A stretch of DNA of 64,000 nt from an uncultured Pleomorphomonas sp. (GTDB lineage Bacteria; Pseudomonadota; Alphaproteobacteria; Rhizobiales; Pleomorphomonadaceae). Shown one piece after another: positions 1 through 9,670 of the stretch. The position numbers and the translations under genes were made by a program. Below the pieces are notes generated by a model. That model ran no database searches and was not told where the DNA came from. It saw only the letters and a program-made list of their open reading frames with translations. Every line of letters begins with the position of its first letter. Within the stretch, counting starts at the first letter, position 1. The stretch is taken from contig CALMMQ010000121.1 in the NCBI GenBank assembly GCA_937868725.1, forward strand, positions 1 to 64,000. The letters run 5' to 3'.

Positions 1-78
1 GCGGGGGTGTAGCTCAGTTGGTTAGAGTGTCGGCCTGTCACGCCGAAGGTCGCGGGTTCGAGCCCCGTCACTCCCGCC
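1..78 (+). tRNA. tRNA-Asp (GTC)
   Basis: The full cloverleaf is readable. The acceptor stem is GCGGGGG (1-7) pairing with CTCCCGC (71-77). The anticodon stem is TCGGC/GCCGA around loop CTGTCAC, with anticodon GTC at 37-39. The T-arm carries the usual GGTTCGAGCC. It decodes GAC/GAU aspartate codons. The window begins at the first tRNA base, so its promoter lies outside. Confidence 0.95.
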
Positions 79-432
79 ACTTCTTCCTGAAAGCAGTGCA
101 AAAGCCGAGCCGAAAGGCTCGCTGCCCGGTTTTGCCGGGGCCGCTTGTGGTGACCGCAGTTCGCGGCCGAGCGGCGGAATTGCGCCATATCCGGCGGATT
201 TCGCTTGCCCTCTCCCCACCTTTCCTGTATCGACCCGCCATCGTCCATGATGGACGAGACCCGGCTGGGGGCTGAACGGAAGGGATGACGCTGCGAGGCG
301 GTCGTCCAGTGGTTCGATACCGAACCGTCTTCCCGTGTCTCCGCTCTCGATCTCGTGTCTGTCGAGCCTTTCCATAAGGGGTTCGCAGAGGCTTGGCGCC
401 GGGGTAGATGCAATTTGGAAAGGCAATCCAGC
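79..432 (+). other. tRNA-to-rpsF intergenic region with hairpins
   Basis: No gene is supported in these 354 bases. They hold several dyads: CGAGCC-GAAA-GGCTCG at 106-121; CCCGG/CCGGG around a TTTT-containing loop at about 125-139 (possibly the tRNA 3' end, but no clean T-run follows); a perfect palindrome TCGTCCAT-G-ATGGACGA at 241-257; and a 6-bp stem GGTTCG-ATAC-CGAACC at 311-326 in what should be the rpsF leader. The last could belong to an S6:S18 autoregulatory leader, but I cannot identify that motif with confidence. Confidence 0.4.
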
Positions 433-885
433 ATGGCTCTCTATGAGCATGTGTTTCTGGCTCGCCAGGACGTCTCCACCCAGCAGGTCGAGGCGATCTC
501 CGAGCAGTACAAGGCCGTGATCGAAGGCAACGGCGGTTCCGTCAAGAAGGTCGAGAACTGGGGTCTGCGCGCCCTGGCCTACCGCCTCAAGAAGAACCGC
601 AAGGCCCATTACGTCCTGTTCAACATCGACGCCCCCCACGCCGCCGTTGCCGAGATGGAACGCCAGATGAGCCTCTCCGAGGACATCCTGCGCTTCATGA
701 CCATCCGCGTCGAAGCGCTCGAGGAAGGCCCGTCGGCGATGCTGCAGAAGCGTGACCGCGACGAGCGCGAAGGCGCCCCCGCCGGTCGTGATGGCCGCCC
801 CGACCGTGGTCCGCGTGGTGATCGTGGCCCGCGCCGCGACCGTCCGGCTGGCCGTCGTGATGTCGAAGCTGGGGATATGGAATAA
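433..885 (+). CDS. rpsF: 30S ribosomal protein S6
   Basis: This encodes S6, which pairs with S18 on the platform of the 30S subunit and binds 16S rRNA. The 150-residue product opens [15 protein letters not shown] and contains the family segment [16 protein letters not shown]. The last 45 or so residues form a charged tail rich in Arg, Asp and Gly, common in alphaproteobacterial S6 and longer than the roughly 130-residue E. coli type. An in-frame ATG at 355 would add 26 unrelated residues. The start at 433 fits the family and has GGAAAGG upstream. rpsR follows 2 bases after the stop, so the two are co-transcribed. Confidence 0.96.
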   Translation: MALYEHVFLARQDVSTQQVEAISEQYKAVIEGNGGSVKKVENWGLRALAYRLKKNRKAHYVLFNIDAPHAAVAEMERQMSLSEDILRFMTIRVEALEEGPSAMLQKRDRDEREGAPAGRDGRPDRGPRGDRGPRRDRPAGRRDVEAGDME

Positions 886-887
886 TC

Positions 888-1136
888 ATGGAAATCACCT
901 CTCTCCCCGCCGCCCGCCGTCCGTTCTTCCGTCGCCGGAAGACCTGCCCGTTCTCCGGCGCCAATGCCCCGAAGATCGACTACAAGGACGTCCGTCTGCT
1001 GCAGCGCTACATTTCCGAGCGCGGCAAGATCGTTCCGTCCCGCATCACCGCGGTTTCGGCCAAGAAGCAGCGCGAACTCGCCAAGGCGATCAAGCGCGCC
1101 CGCATCCTCGGCCTGCTGCCGTTCGTCATCAAGTGA
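888..1136 (+). CDS. rpsR: 30S ribosomal protein S18
   Basis: This 82-residue basic protein is S18, the 30S platform partner of S6. It shows the conserved block [12 protein letters not shown] near the N-terminus, then [43 protein letters not shown], given here in parts as the family core (residues about 29-70). Length and position directly after rpsF are standard. The start sits 2 bases after the rpsF stop, consistent with translational coupling. Confidence 0.97.
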   Translation: MEITSLPAARRPFFRRRKTCPFSGANAPKIDYKDVRLLQRYISERGKIVPSRITAVSAKKQRELAKAIKRARILGLLPFVIK

Positions 1137-1320
1137 TGACGGCCGCCTGACGGCGGCTCCTCGCGCAACACCGGTGTCGCGTTCCGACGCGGCACCACCA
1201 GCAAGCTGGGACGCGGCGCAAGCTCGGCGTTCCTAACCGCGACAGCCTCGGTGTCCTCGAAGCGGGCAGCAGGCAGCAACGATGGTTCGGTCGTCTGGCC
1301 GACCCGGCGGGACAGCGAAA

Positions 1321-2301
1321 GTGACGATCAACGCTCTTCTCATTGGCATCGCTGGCGGTGCCGCTTCAGCGCTGCTCTATGCGACCGTCACCACCGGCGG
1401 CAGCCTTGTCATGCCGCTGTTTCTCGCTTCGCCCCTTCCCATCGCCATCGTCAGCCTCGGCTGGGGTTCGCTCTCCGGCGTCGTCGCCGCGCTCGTCGCC
1501 GCCCTTGGCCTCGCCGCGCTGACGATGCCGGCCGGCGGCCTGCTCTATGCCATCGTCATCGGCGCGCCGATGGCCATCTACGCCCATCTCGCTGGCCTCG
1601 CCCGCCGCGCCGGCCCGGCCGAGACCGACGTCGAGTGGTATCCGGTGTCGCGCATCCTCGCCACCATGACGCTGCTGACGGCACTGTCGGTCATCACCAT
1701 CGGCGCCATCTTCGGCTTCGACGTGCCCGAGCTCACCAAGGAAGTGGCGGCGACGCTGCAGGCCATGGACCCGACGCTGACCGACGTCAGTGCCGACCAG
1801 CAGCAGGCGCTGCTGGCCGTGGTCGGACTGCTGATGCGCTTCCTGCCGTTCGCCGTCAGCACCTTCTGGCTGATCGTCATGGTCACCTGCCTGACGCTGG
1901 CCGCCCGCATCGCCCGCCTGTCCGGCCGTCTGGCCCGGCCGCAGGACGCCTTCGCCCTGGCCACCGACCTGCCGCCGGTCCTGGCGGCGCTGCTGATCGT
2001 CGCGGTCATCGCCACCTTCCTCGGCGGTACCGTGGCTCTGGTGGCCGGCGCCTTCGCCGGCGCCCTTGCCATGGGCTTCGCCTTGGTCGGCTTTGCCGTG
2101 CTGCACTTGCTGGTGCGCGGCAATCCGGCGGCACCGCTGGTGCTCAGCGTCGCCTACGGCGCCACATTCCTCATTTCGCTGCCGCTGCTGCTGTTCGTGG
2201 CGCTCGGTCTTCTCGACCGGCCGCTCGGCATCCGGCAACGGCGACTGCGCAAGCTCAATCAGCCCGGCGGTGGCGGTCCCACGCCGCCCCCCGCCGCCTG
2301 A
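1321..2301 (+). CDS. DUF2232 multi-span membrane protein
   Basis: This is an inner-membrane protein of about 326 residues with roughly eight hydrophobic helices, for example LIGIAGGAASALLYA at the N-terminus and FALVGFAVLHLLV near residue 250. It matches the DUF2232 family, which in Rhizobiales commonly sits between rpsR and rplI; its function is not established. I chose the GTG at 1321 because GGGACAG lies just upstream and homologues begin near (M/V)TINALLIG. An ATG at 1282 would add 13 residues. The C-terminus is a Pro-rich cytoplasmic-looking tail. The context suggests co-transcription with the ribosomal genes. Confidence 0.8.
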   Translation: MTINALLIGIAGGAASALLYATVTTGGSLVMPLFLASPLPIAIVSLGWGSLSGVVAALVAALGLAALTMPAGGLLYAIVIGAPMAIYAHLAGLARRAGPAETDVEWYPVSRILATMTLLTALSVITIGAIFGFDVPELTKEVAATLQAMDPTLTDVSADQQQALLAVVGLLMRFLPFAVSTFWLIVMVTCLTLAARIARLSGRLARPQDAFALATDLPPVLAALLIVAVIATFLGGTVALVAGAFAGALAMGFALVGFAVLHLLVRGNPAAPLVLSVAYGATFLISLPLLLFVALGLLDRPLGIRQRRLRKLNQPGGGGPTPPPAA

Positions 2302-2358
2302 CCTGAAACCGGGCCTCCGCCCATCCCCCTTCAAGCCTTCAGACCAACGGAGATCGAA

Positions 2359-2922
2359 ATGAAAGTCATCCTGCTCGAGCGTATCGGCAAGCACGGCACC
2401 CTCGGCGAGACCATCAAGGTCCGCGACGGCTTCGCCCGCAACTTCCTGCTGCCCCAGGGCAAGGCGCTGCGCGCCACCAAGGAGAATCAGGCCAAGTTCG
2501 ACCGCGAGCGCGCTGCCCTCGAAACCCGCAACGCCGAGCGCAAGTCGGAAGCCGAAACCCTGAAGATCGGCCTCGACCAGCGTTCGTTCATCGTCGTCCG
2601 TCAGGCCGCCGAGACCGGTCAGCTCTACGGCTCCGTCGCCGCCCGCGACATCGCCGAGATCCTGTCGAACGCCGGCCATTCCGTCGGCCGCTCGCAGATC
2701 AACATCAAGTCGCCGATCAAGAACCTCGGCATCCACAGCATCGACATCGCCCTGCATGCCGAAGTTCATGCCACCATCACGCTGAACATCGCCCGCTCCG
2801 AGGACGAAGCCCAGCGTCAGGCCAAGGGTGAGGACGTCACCGCCGGCGCCCGCGAAGACACCTTCGTCCGCGAAGTCGGTTCGGTCATGGACGAGGAAGG
2901 TGCCGAGCACGAGGAACTCTGA
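2359..2922 (+). CDS. rplI: 50S ribosomal protein L9
   Basis: This is L9, which binds 23S rRNA at the L1 stalk base and helps keep the reading frame. The N-terminal domain is clear: [21 protein letters not shown], then [16 protein letters not shown] central charged helix (residues about 40-75) and a C-terminal RNA-binding domain (about 80-150) follow. At 187 residues it is longer than E. coli L9 (149) because of an acidic tail, typical of alphaproteobacteria. A purine-rich GGAG lies at -10 or so. A strong terminator follows 33 bases after the stop and closes the unit. Confidence 0.97.
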   Translation: MKVILLERIGKHGTLGETIKVRDGFARNFLLPQGKALRATKENQAKFDRERAALETRNAERKSEAETLKIGLDQRSFIVVRQAAETGQLYGSVAARDIAEILSNAGHSVGRSQINIKSPIKNLGIHSIDIALHAEVHATITLNIARSEDEAQRQAKGEDVTAGAREDTFVREVGSVMDEEGAEHEEL

Positions 2923-2955
2923 GCCGCCTCTGGCTCAAGTCTTTGACGACATTGA

Positions 2956-2986
2956 CCCCGGAGCTTCGGCTCCGGGGTTTTCTTTT
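2956..2986 (+). terminator. Rho-independent terminator after rplI
   Basis: A perfect 9-bp stem CCCCGGAGC / GCTCCGGGG with a TTCG tetraloop (2965-2968) is followed by TTTTCTTTT. This is a textbook intrinsic terminator ending the rpsF-rpsR-DUF2232-rplI transcript and separating it from dnaB. Confidence 0.95.
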
Positions 2987-3168
2987 GTCGTGGCAATGGC
3001 TTGTCGACACCGCCGAACGAGCGTTGCACGCTTGCCCGAGTCAATGATTCGGATTCAAAATCCGCTGGCGCTGTGAATTGCGGGAGAGTCGTCGATGCTG
3101 ACAGACTCCACCCGCCCACCTTGATAGTGTTGCCGTTCACGCATGCCCCCGAGGAACCGGTTGTCCCC

Positions 3169-4656
<1,488 letters not shown>

Positions 4657-4679
4657 TCGCCCGCGCCCAGACAAAGGAA

Positions 4680-4714
4680 CGGCCGCGACGGAGCCCCGCC
4701 GCGGCCGCTCTTTT
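4680..4714 (+). terminator. Terminator after dnaB
   Basis: An 8-bp GC stem CGGCCGCG (4680-4687) pairs with CGCGGCCG (4700-4707) and is followed by CTCTTTT. It lies between the convergent dnaB and the oxidoreductase gene and can end dnaB transcription. Confidence 0.8.
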
Positions 4715-4729
4715 GGCAGCAAGCGCCGC

Positions 4730-5587
4730 TCAGCGCTTGATGACGCTGACCAACACGTCGGCCACTGGCGTCGTCGGCCGGCCGATCAGCCGGCTCAGCG
4801 TCCGGCTGTTATCGAACAGACCGCCCTTGGCAGCGCCGGCATCGGAGTTGGCATAGAGCTCGGCGTAGGGTTCGGGCAAACCGAAGCCGAGCAGCGCCTG
4901 CTTGTAGGCAGCTTCGCCGAGCTCGTTGTAGACGATGGCCTTGCCGCTGAGCTTTGCCGTCGCGGCCGCCAGTTCGGCCATGGTGAAGGCCGTGTCGCCG
5001 GCCAGCTCGTAGACCTTGCCGGCCTGATCGTCCTTGGCCGTCAGCACGGCGGCGGCGGCTTCGGCGTAGTCCTGACGGCTGGCGGCGGCAATGCGGCCAT
5101 CGGCGGCGGCGCCGATGAAGGCGCCATGCTCGAGCGCCGCCGGCACCGAGCCGAGATAGTTCTCGATGTACCAGCCATTGCGCAGCAGCACGTGCGGAAC
5201 GCCGGCCTTGGCCAGGAGTTCCTCAGTCGCCTTGTGCTCGGCGGCGAGGTCGAGGGGCGAGGTGGCAGCATGCAGGATGCTGGTGTAGGCGACAAGCTTG
5301 ACGCCGGCGCGCTTGGCGGCCGCGATGACGTTGGCGTGCTGGGTTGCCCGCTTGCCGATTTCGCTCGACGAGATCAGCAGCAGCTTGTCGACGCCCGCGA
5401 GCGCCGCCTCTAGGGAAGCCGGCGCTTCATAATCGCCCTGGCGGACGACGACACCCTTGGCGGCGAGGTCGGCGGCCTTGGCCGGATCGCGCACGATGGC
5501 GACGATTTCGGCGGCCGGAACAGACTTCAGCAGCGCGGCGACGACGAGGCGGCCGAGTTGGCCAGTGGCACCAGTGATGGCAAGCAT
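4730..5587 (-). CDS. NmrA/QorB-like NAD(P)H-dependent oxidoreductase
   Basis: This 285-residue protein is an atypical short-chain dehydrogenase with a Rossmann start MLAITGATGQLGRLVV (GxxGxxG). Its overall pattern matches the NmrA/QorB (NAD(P)H:quinone oxidoreductase 2-like) group, e.g. VDKLLLISSSEIGKR and VLLRNGWYIENYLGS. These enzymes reduce quinones or act as redox-sensing NAD(P) binders. It is divergent from an HxlR-family regulator, the usual partner of such oxidoreductases, so induction by electrophiles or quinones is likely (inference). The substrate cannot be read from sequence. Confidence 0.85.
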   Translation of the reverse strand: MLAITGATGQLGRLVVAALLKSVPAAEIVAIVRDPAKAADLAAKGVVVRQGDYEAPASLEAALAGVDKLLLISSSEIGKRATQHANVIAAAKRAGVKLVAYTSILHAATSPLDLAAEHKATEELLAKAGVPHVLLRNGWYIENYLGSVPAALEHGAFIGAAADGRIAAASRQDYAEAAAAVLTAKDDQAGKVYELAGDTAFTMAELAAATAKLSGKAIVYNELGEAAYKQALLGFGLPEPYAELYANSDAGAAKGGLFDNSRTLSRLIGRPTTPVADVLVSVIKR

Positions 5588-5749
5588 GGGGACTCTCCTG
5601 ACAATGACGGCGAACGTCGCCGGAATTCATGAACGCCACAAACCCCTTCGCGATCAGACATCTGCGACCAATTGTTGAATCGGAACATGATGTTGGCGAC
5701 CCGCTCCGGCGCCCTGCGGCGGTTGACATCACCCGAGATAAAGCACAAA

Positions 5750-5786
5750 CATACTTTCAGGAAGTACATACAGAAATGTTAGTATG
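5750..5786. promoter_or_regulatory. Candidate HxlR operator in divergent promoter region
   Basis: Two nested inverted repeats lie between the divergent oxidoreductase and HxlR genes: TACTT-N5-AAGTA at 5752-5766, and the wider CATACT (5750-5755) with AGTATG (5781-5786). HxlR dimers typically bind such AT-rich TACTT/AAGTA dyads. The site ends only 11 bases before the regulator start, which suggests autoregulation. A TTGACA hexamer is at 5723-5728. Confidence 0.55.
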
Positions 5787-5797
5787 AAGAAAGTTCG

Positions 5798-6214
5798 ATG
5801 AGCGACCTCAACACCCCCTCGGGCATCGTGGCCAGCCTGCAACGCGGCCAGCTGTTTTCCGCTGCCTGCCCGTCACGCGACGTGCTCAAGCACATCACCA
5901 GCCGCTGGGGCGTGCTGGTGCTGGTGGCGCTCTCCACCGGCACCCACCGCTTCAGCGACCTCCGCCGCAAGATCGACGGCGTCTCCGAGCGCATGCTGGC
6001 CCAGACGCTCGACTGGCTGGAAGGCGACGGCTTCGTCGCCCGGCGCGCCTATCCGGTCGTGCCGCCGCACGTCGAGTACAGCCTGACGCCAATGGGAAGG
6101 GAAGTGGCGGACCGGGTGGCCGGCCTCGTCGACTGGATCGAGGAAAACCTCGGTCGCGTGCTGCATCAGCACCACGACACGGGCGTTGCGCCGGCCGATC
6201 AGCCGGTCGAATGA
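5798..6214 (+). CDS. HxlR-family winged-helix regulator
   Basis: This 138-residue DNA-binding protein carries the HxlR domain: an N-terminal Cys (CPSRDVLKHI; the usual position of the redox-active Cys in this family), then SRWGVLVLVALSTGTHRFSDL, the recognition helix region GVSERMLAQTLDWLEGDGFV, and the wing RRAYPVVPPHVEYSLT. Such proteins repress or activate an adjacent oxidoreductase in response to electrophiles. It is transcribed away from the NmrA-type gene, with candidate operator dyads between them. Confidence 0.9.
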   Translation: MSDLNTPSGIVASLQRGQLFSAACPSRDVLKHITSRWGVLVLVALSTGTHRFSDLRRKIDGVSERMLAQTLDWLEGDGFVARRAYPVVPPHVEYSLTPMGREVADRVAGLVDWIEENLGRVLHQHHDTGVAPADQPVE

Positions 6215-6251
6215 CGGACGGCGGCAGCCACGAGACCGCCGCCGAACCCGG

Positions 6252-7028
6252 TCAGATCATCAGCTGACCGCCGTTGACCTCGAGAATCTGGCCGACCATG
6301 AAGCCGGACATCGCCTCCGAAGCCAGGAACAGGTACGGCCCGATCAGGTCTTCCGGCTTGCCGAGCCGCTTCAGCGGAATGGATGCCAGCATGCCGTCGA
6401 GATAGGCCTTGTCGGAGAAGCGATCGTGGAACGGCGTCAGGATGATACCCGGCGCCACGGCGTTGACGCGGACACCATGGGCGATGAATTCCTTGGCCAT
6501 GCCGCGCGTCACGTTCTCGATGAACGCCTTGGCCGAACCGTAGACACCGGCACCGGCGCTGGCCCCGGTGCGGGCGGCGATCGACGTCGTGTGGATGATG
6601 AAGCCGCCGCGCTTGGCCAGATGCGGCAGCGCCACGCGCGAGGCCGTCAGCACGGAGCGGATATTGAGGTCGATCACCTCGTCGAACGTGTCGTCGTTCA
6701 TGCCGGCGTAGGGCATGCGGTCGACCATGCCGCCAGCATTGTTGACGAGGCCGTCGAGCCCGCCCAAGGCGCTGGCCGCCTCCTCGACGAAGCGCGTCAC
6801 CTCGGCCGACTTGCGCACGTCGCCGCGTACCGCCACCGCCTTGCCACCGGTGGCCCGGATGTCTTCAACGACGCGATCGGCGGCGCTGGCGCTGGTGTTG
6901 TAGTGGACGGCGACGCTGGCGCCCTGGGCGGCGAAGGCCTTGGCCAGCGCCGCGCCGATGCCCGTCGACGCGCCGGTGACCAGCACGGCCTTGCCGGCGA
7001 GGTCGGGAATGCTGAACGGTTCCGACAA
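6252..7028 (-). CDS. Short-chain dehydrogenase/reductase (FabG-like)
   Basis: This 258-residue classical SDR has the cofactor loop TGASTGIG, the NNAG motif, an active-site Ser region (HTTSIAARTG), YGSAK catalytic Tyr-Lys, and the C-terminal GFMVGQILEVNGG. Family members reduce or oxidise alcohols and ketones with NAD(P)H. The sequence around the cofactor site does not fix NADH or NADPH preference. It is convergent with the HxlR gene and upstream of glmS on the opposite strand map, with a 155-base gap, so it may be independently transcribed. The substrate is unknown. Confidence 0.9.
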   Translation of the reverse strand: MSEPFSIPDLAGKAVLVTGASTGIGAALAKAFAAQGASVAVHYNTSASAADRVVEDIRATGGKAVAVRGDVRKSAEVTRFVEEAASALGGLDGLVNNAGGMVDRMPYAGMNDDTFDEVIDLNIRSVLTASRVALPHLAKRGGFIIHTTSIAARTGASAGAGVYGSAKAFIENVTRGMAKEFIAHGVRVNAVAPGIILTPFHDRFSDKAYLDGMLASIPLKRLGKPEDLIGPYLFLASEAMSGFMVGQILEVNGGQLMI

Positions 7029-7129
7029 TTGGTTCCCCGAAGTGTTCTTGATGGTCCGGCCGGCACGCGCCAGCAGGCGAACACAGTCATAGCGCCGAAT
7101 CGTCGCGACACCATGGCCAGAACGGCCGA

Positions 7130-7152
7130 CTGTGCCGAAAGTAGCGGCACAG
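7130..7152 (-). terminator. Hairpin downstream of glmS
   Basis: A perfect 8-bp dyad CTGTGCCG (7130-7137) / CGGCACAG (7145-7152) lies 32 bases beyond the glmS stop on the minus strand. No T-run follows, so it may stabilise the 3' end or be a weak terminator rather than a classical one. Confidence 0.4.
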
Positions 7153-7183
7153 CCGGTTGGCAGCTCGGCCCGGCGCGGCGCGA

Positions 7184-9007
7184 TTACTCCACCGTCACCG
7201 ACTTGGCCAGGTTGCGCGGTTGGTCGACGTCTGTGCCCTTGGCCACCGCCGTGTGGTAGGCGAGGAGCTGCACGGGCAGAGCGTAGAGGATCGGCGTCAC
7301 GAACGGATCGACCTTGGGCAGTTCGATCGTCCAGCGCACCTTGGCCCCGAGCCTGCGCACGCCCTCGGCGTCCGACAGCATCAGCACGCGACCCGAGCGG
7401 GCGGCCACTTCCTGAACGTTGGACAGCGTCTTCTCGAACAGCGCATCCGAAGGGGCGAGAACGATCACCGGTACGCCGTCGTCGATGAGCGAGATCGGCC
7501 CGTGCTTCATCTCGCCGGCGGCGTAGCCTTCGGCGTGGATGTAGCTGATTTCCTTGAGCTTCAGCGCGCCTTCCAGCGCGATCGGGTAGGACGTGCCGCG
7601 CCCGAGATAAAGCGCCGTCGTCGAGCCAGAGATCTCCTGGGCCAGGGCGTGGATGCGGTCGTCATGGCGCAGCACCTCGGCGGCCCGTGCCGGCACCTCG
7701 CGCAGCGCCGCGGCGAGCTCGGCCTCGCGCTCCGGCGTGATGGTGCCACGCGCCCGGGCGAAGGCCAGCACCAGACAGGCCATGACGGTCAGCTGGGTGG
7801 TGAACGCCTTGGTCGAGGCGACGCCGATTTCCGGCCCGGCCAGCGTGTAGAGCACCAGGTCGGATTCGCGGGCGATGGTACTCTCGGGCACGTTGACCAC
7901 CGAGAGAATATGCTGACCGGCCCGCTTGGCGTGGCGCAATGCTTCGAGCGTGTCGAGCGTCTCGCCCGATTGCGACACGAAGATCGCCACGCCGCCCTTC
8001 TGGAACGGCGTGTCGCGGTAGCGGAACTCCGAGGCGATATCGACCTCGACCGGCAGCCGGGCAATCTGCTCGAACCAATACTTGGCCACCATGGCGACGT
8101 AGGAGGCGGTACCACAGGCAACGATGGTCAGCTTGGGCACCACGGCCGGATCGAACGGCAGCGGCGGCAGCGAAATGGCACCGGTGAGCGGCGAGACGAA
8201 CTTGTTGATGGTGTCGCCGATCACCTGCGGCTGCTCGTAGATTTCCTTCAGCATGTAGTGGCGATGGCCGGCCTTGCCGATCAGCGCCGCCGAGACGTTG
8301 GAGATGTGGATCTTGCGTTCCACGATCTCGTCGTCGCCGTTGCGGATCACCGCGCCCTGATGGTTCAGCACCACCCAGTCGCCATCGTCGAGGTAGGCAA
8401 GACGATTGGTCAGCGGCGCCATGGCGAAGGCGTCGGAAGCCAGATACATCGCCCCCGCGCCATAGCCGACGGCCAGTGGCGTGCCGCGCCGCGTGCCGAC
8501 CATCAGGTCGTTCTCGCCGGCAAACAGGATGGCCAGCGCGAACGCGCCTTCGAGGCGATGGAACGACCGCCGGCAGGCCTCGACCGGATCGCAGCCCTGC
8601 TCGATGAAGTCGGTGACCAGATGGGCGATGACCTCGGTGTCGGTCTCGGTCAGGAACTTGTGGCCCTTGGCCGTCAGCTCGGCCGTCAGTTCCTGGTAGT
8701 TCTCGATGATGCCGTTATGGACGACGGCGACGCGCTTGGTGGCATGGGGATGGGCGTTCCTCTCCGTCGGACCGCCGTGAGTGGCCCAACGGGTGTGGCC
8801 GATGCCGATGTGACCTGACAGCGGCTCGGCCTTGAGGCGGTTCTCCAAATTGACGAGCTTGCCCTCGGCACGCCGGCGCTCGATCTGGCCATCGACCAGA
8901 GTTGCAATGCCGGCGCTGTCATAGCCGCGATACTCGAGGCGTTTCAGCCCTTCGAGCAGCAGGTTGGCGACGTCATCGCGACCGACGATACCTATGATTC
9001 CGCACAT
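7184..9007 (-). CDS. glmS: Glutamine--fructose-6-phosphate aminotransferase (isomerizing)
   Basis: GlmS converts fructose-6-phosphate and glutamine into glucosamine-6-phosphate, the first step toward UDP-GlcNAc for peptidoglycan and lipid A. The 607-residue length is exactly family-like. The N-terminal glutaminase begins MCGIIGIVGRDD with nucleophile Cys2, and has GHTRWATHGGP and NGIIENYQEL. Two SIS domains follow, with SQSGETLDTLEALRHAK and a C-terminal DQPRNLAKSVTVE. No glmS ribozyme is visible upstream. glmU, a common neighbour, is not in the window. Confidence 0.97.
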   Translation of the reverse strand: MCGIIGIVGRDDVANLLLEGLKRLEYRGYDSAGIATLVDGQIERRRAEGKLVNLENRLKAEPLSGHIGIGHTRWATHGGPTERNAHPHATKRVAVVHNGIIENYQELTAELTAKGHKFLTETDTEVIAHLVTDFIEQGCDPVEACRRSFHRLEGAFALAILFAGENDLMVGTRRGTPLAVGYGAGAMYLASDAFAMAPLTNRLAYLDDGDWVVLNHQGAVIRNGDDEIVERKIHISNVSAALIGKAGHRHYMLKEIYEQPQVIGDTINKFVSPLTGAISLPPLPFDPAVVPKLTIVACGTASYVAMVAKYWFEQIARLPVEVDIASEFRYRDTPFQKGGVAIFVSQSGETLDTLEALRHAKRAGQHILSVVNVPESTIARESDLVLYTLAGPEIGVASTKAFTTQLTVMACLVLAFARARGTITPEREAELAAALREVPARAAEVLRHDDRIHALAQEISGSTTALYLGRGTSYPIALEGALKLKEISYIHAEGYAAGEMKHGPISLIDDGVPVIVLAPSDALFEKTLSNVQEVAARSGRVLMLSDAEGVRRLGAKVRWTIELPKVDPFVTPILYALPVQLLAYHTAVAKGTDVDQPRNLAKSVTVE

Positions 9008-9182
9008 GTCTCTTCGTTCCGTTGTTTGCTCGACGGACGATCATCCATGGCGAATCATCGTCTCACCGGACGCCGTCTCTACCTGACCTTTACGGTGTCA
9101 TTCGGAACAACCCGTTACAAATCAACATTTCTTGCCGACCTTTACAAACCCGCCGGTCCCCCGGGCCGCCGCCAACCGACCA

Positions 9183-9196
9183 TCCGGAATTTCGGA
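9183..9196. promoter_or_regulatory. Candidate enhancer dyad 1 for the sigma-54 promoter
   Basis: TCCG-N6-CGGA with 12 of 14 positions symmetric. It lies about 255 bases upstream of the sigma-54 promoter at 9451, a typical distance for an NtrC-class activator. The same TYCG-N6-CGGA pattern recurs at 9342-9355. The adjacent DctD-type regulator is the obvious candidate binder (inference). Confidence 0.45.
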
Positions 9197-9341
9197 CACA
9201 GCGGGAAAGCGCCAACAATCCGCCCCGCGTTTGCCCTGGGACGCCCCCTGATCGGCGCCCGGCGCCCCCGGTTCATGGCCGTCCCGACCGATTGAGCAAG
9301 TGTTTGTACGGAAGGTTTGCCGGCTGCGGCCGTCGAAGTCG

Positions 9342-9355
9342 TTCGGTTTTTCGGA
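9342..9355. promoter_or_regulatory. Candidate enhancer dyad 2 for the sigma-54 promoter
   Basis: TTCG-N6-CGGA, matching dyad 1 in half-sites and spacing, about 95 bases upstream of the -24/-12 promoter. A pair of sites at this range is the usual architecture for DctD/NtrC-type activators. Confidence 0.45.
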
Positions 9356-9450
9356 CAGCGGCGGCAAACCTAATCCGATTAACCGGATCGCGCGCCGACA
9401 GGCGCCCAAAAATAGAAAGTGAAAACAACTTGTTAACACCAGACGGCAAT

Positions 9451-9466
9451 TGGCACGGCTGATGCC
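9451..9466 (+). promoter_or_regulatory. Sigma-54 (RpoN) promoter for the 2HCT transporter
   Basis: The sequence TGGCACGGCTGATGCC has GG at 9452-9453 and GC at 9464-9465, with exactly 10 bases between, as in the consensus TGGCAC-N5-TTGC. Transcription would start near 9477, leaving a leader of about 190 nt before the transporter start. A sigma-54-dependent regulator lies just downstream of the transporter. The rest of 9008-9670 holds the glmS upstream region and no supported gene. Confidence 0.8.
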
Positions 9467-9670
9467 AATACATCCGTGAGCAAAGGCCGACCGACCGAGG
9501 AGGGTTTGGAAGCGAGGCCTGCGCCACCCCGAGGAGGACGACGCATTCGGTTGCGGCCCGGGGGAAGCGAACACCGATCCGCACCTAGGGAGCCTCGCCT
9601 CCCCGCGGACCGGCCCGGATGGAGCCCCGACGGCAACCAGGAGATTGGCCGTCACCAGGAGGAGAACAAC

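Noticed and set aside
106-139. Rho-independent terminator of tRNA-Asp
   Set aside because: Hairpins are present but without a downstream T-run; recorded only as structure.
1366-2910. A 514-codon minus-strand frame across DUF2232 and rplI
   Set aside because: Antisense to a ribosomal protein gene and low-complexity in composition.
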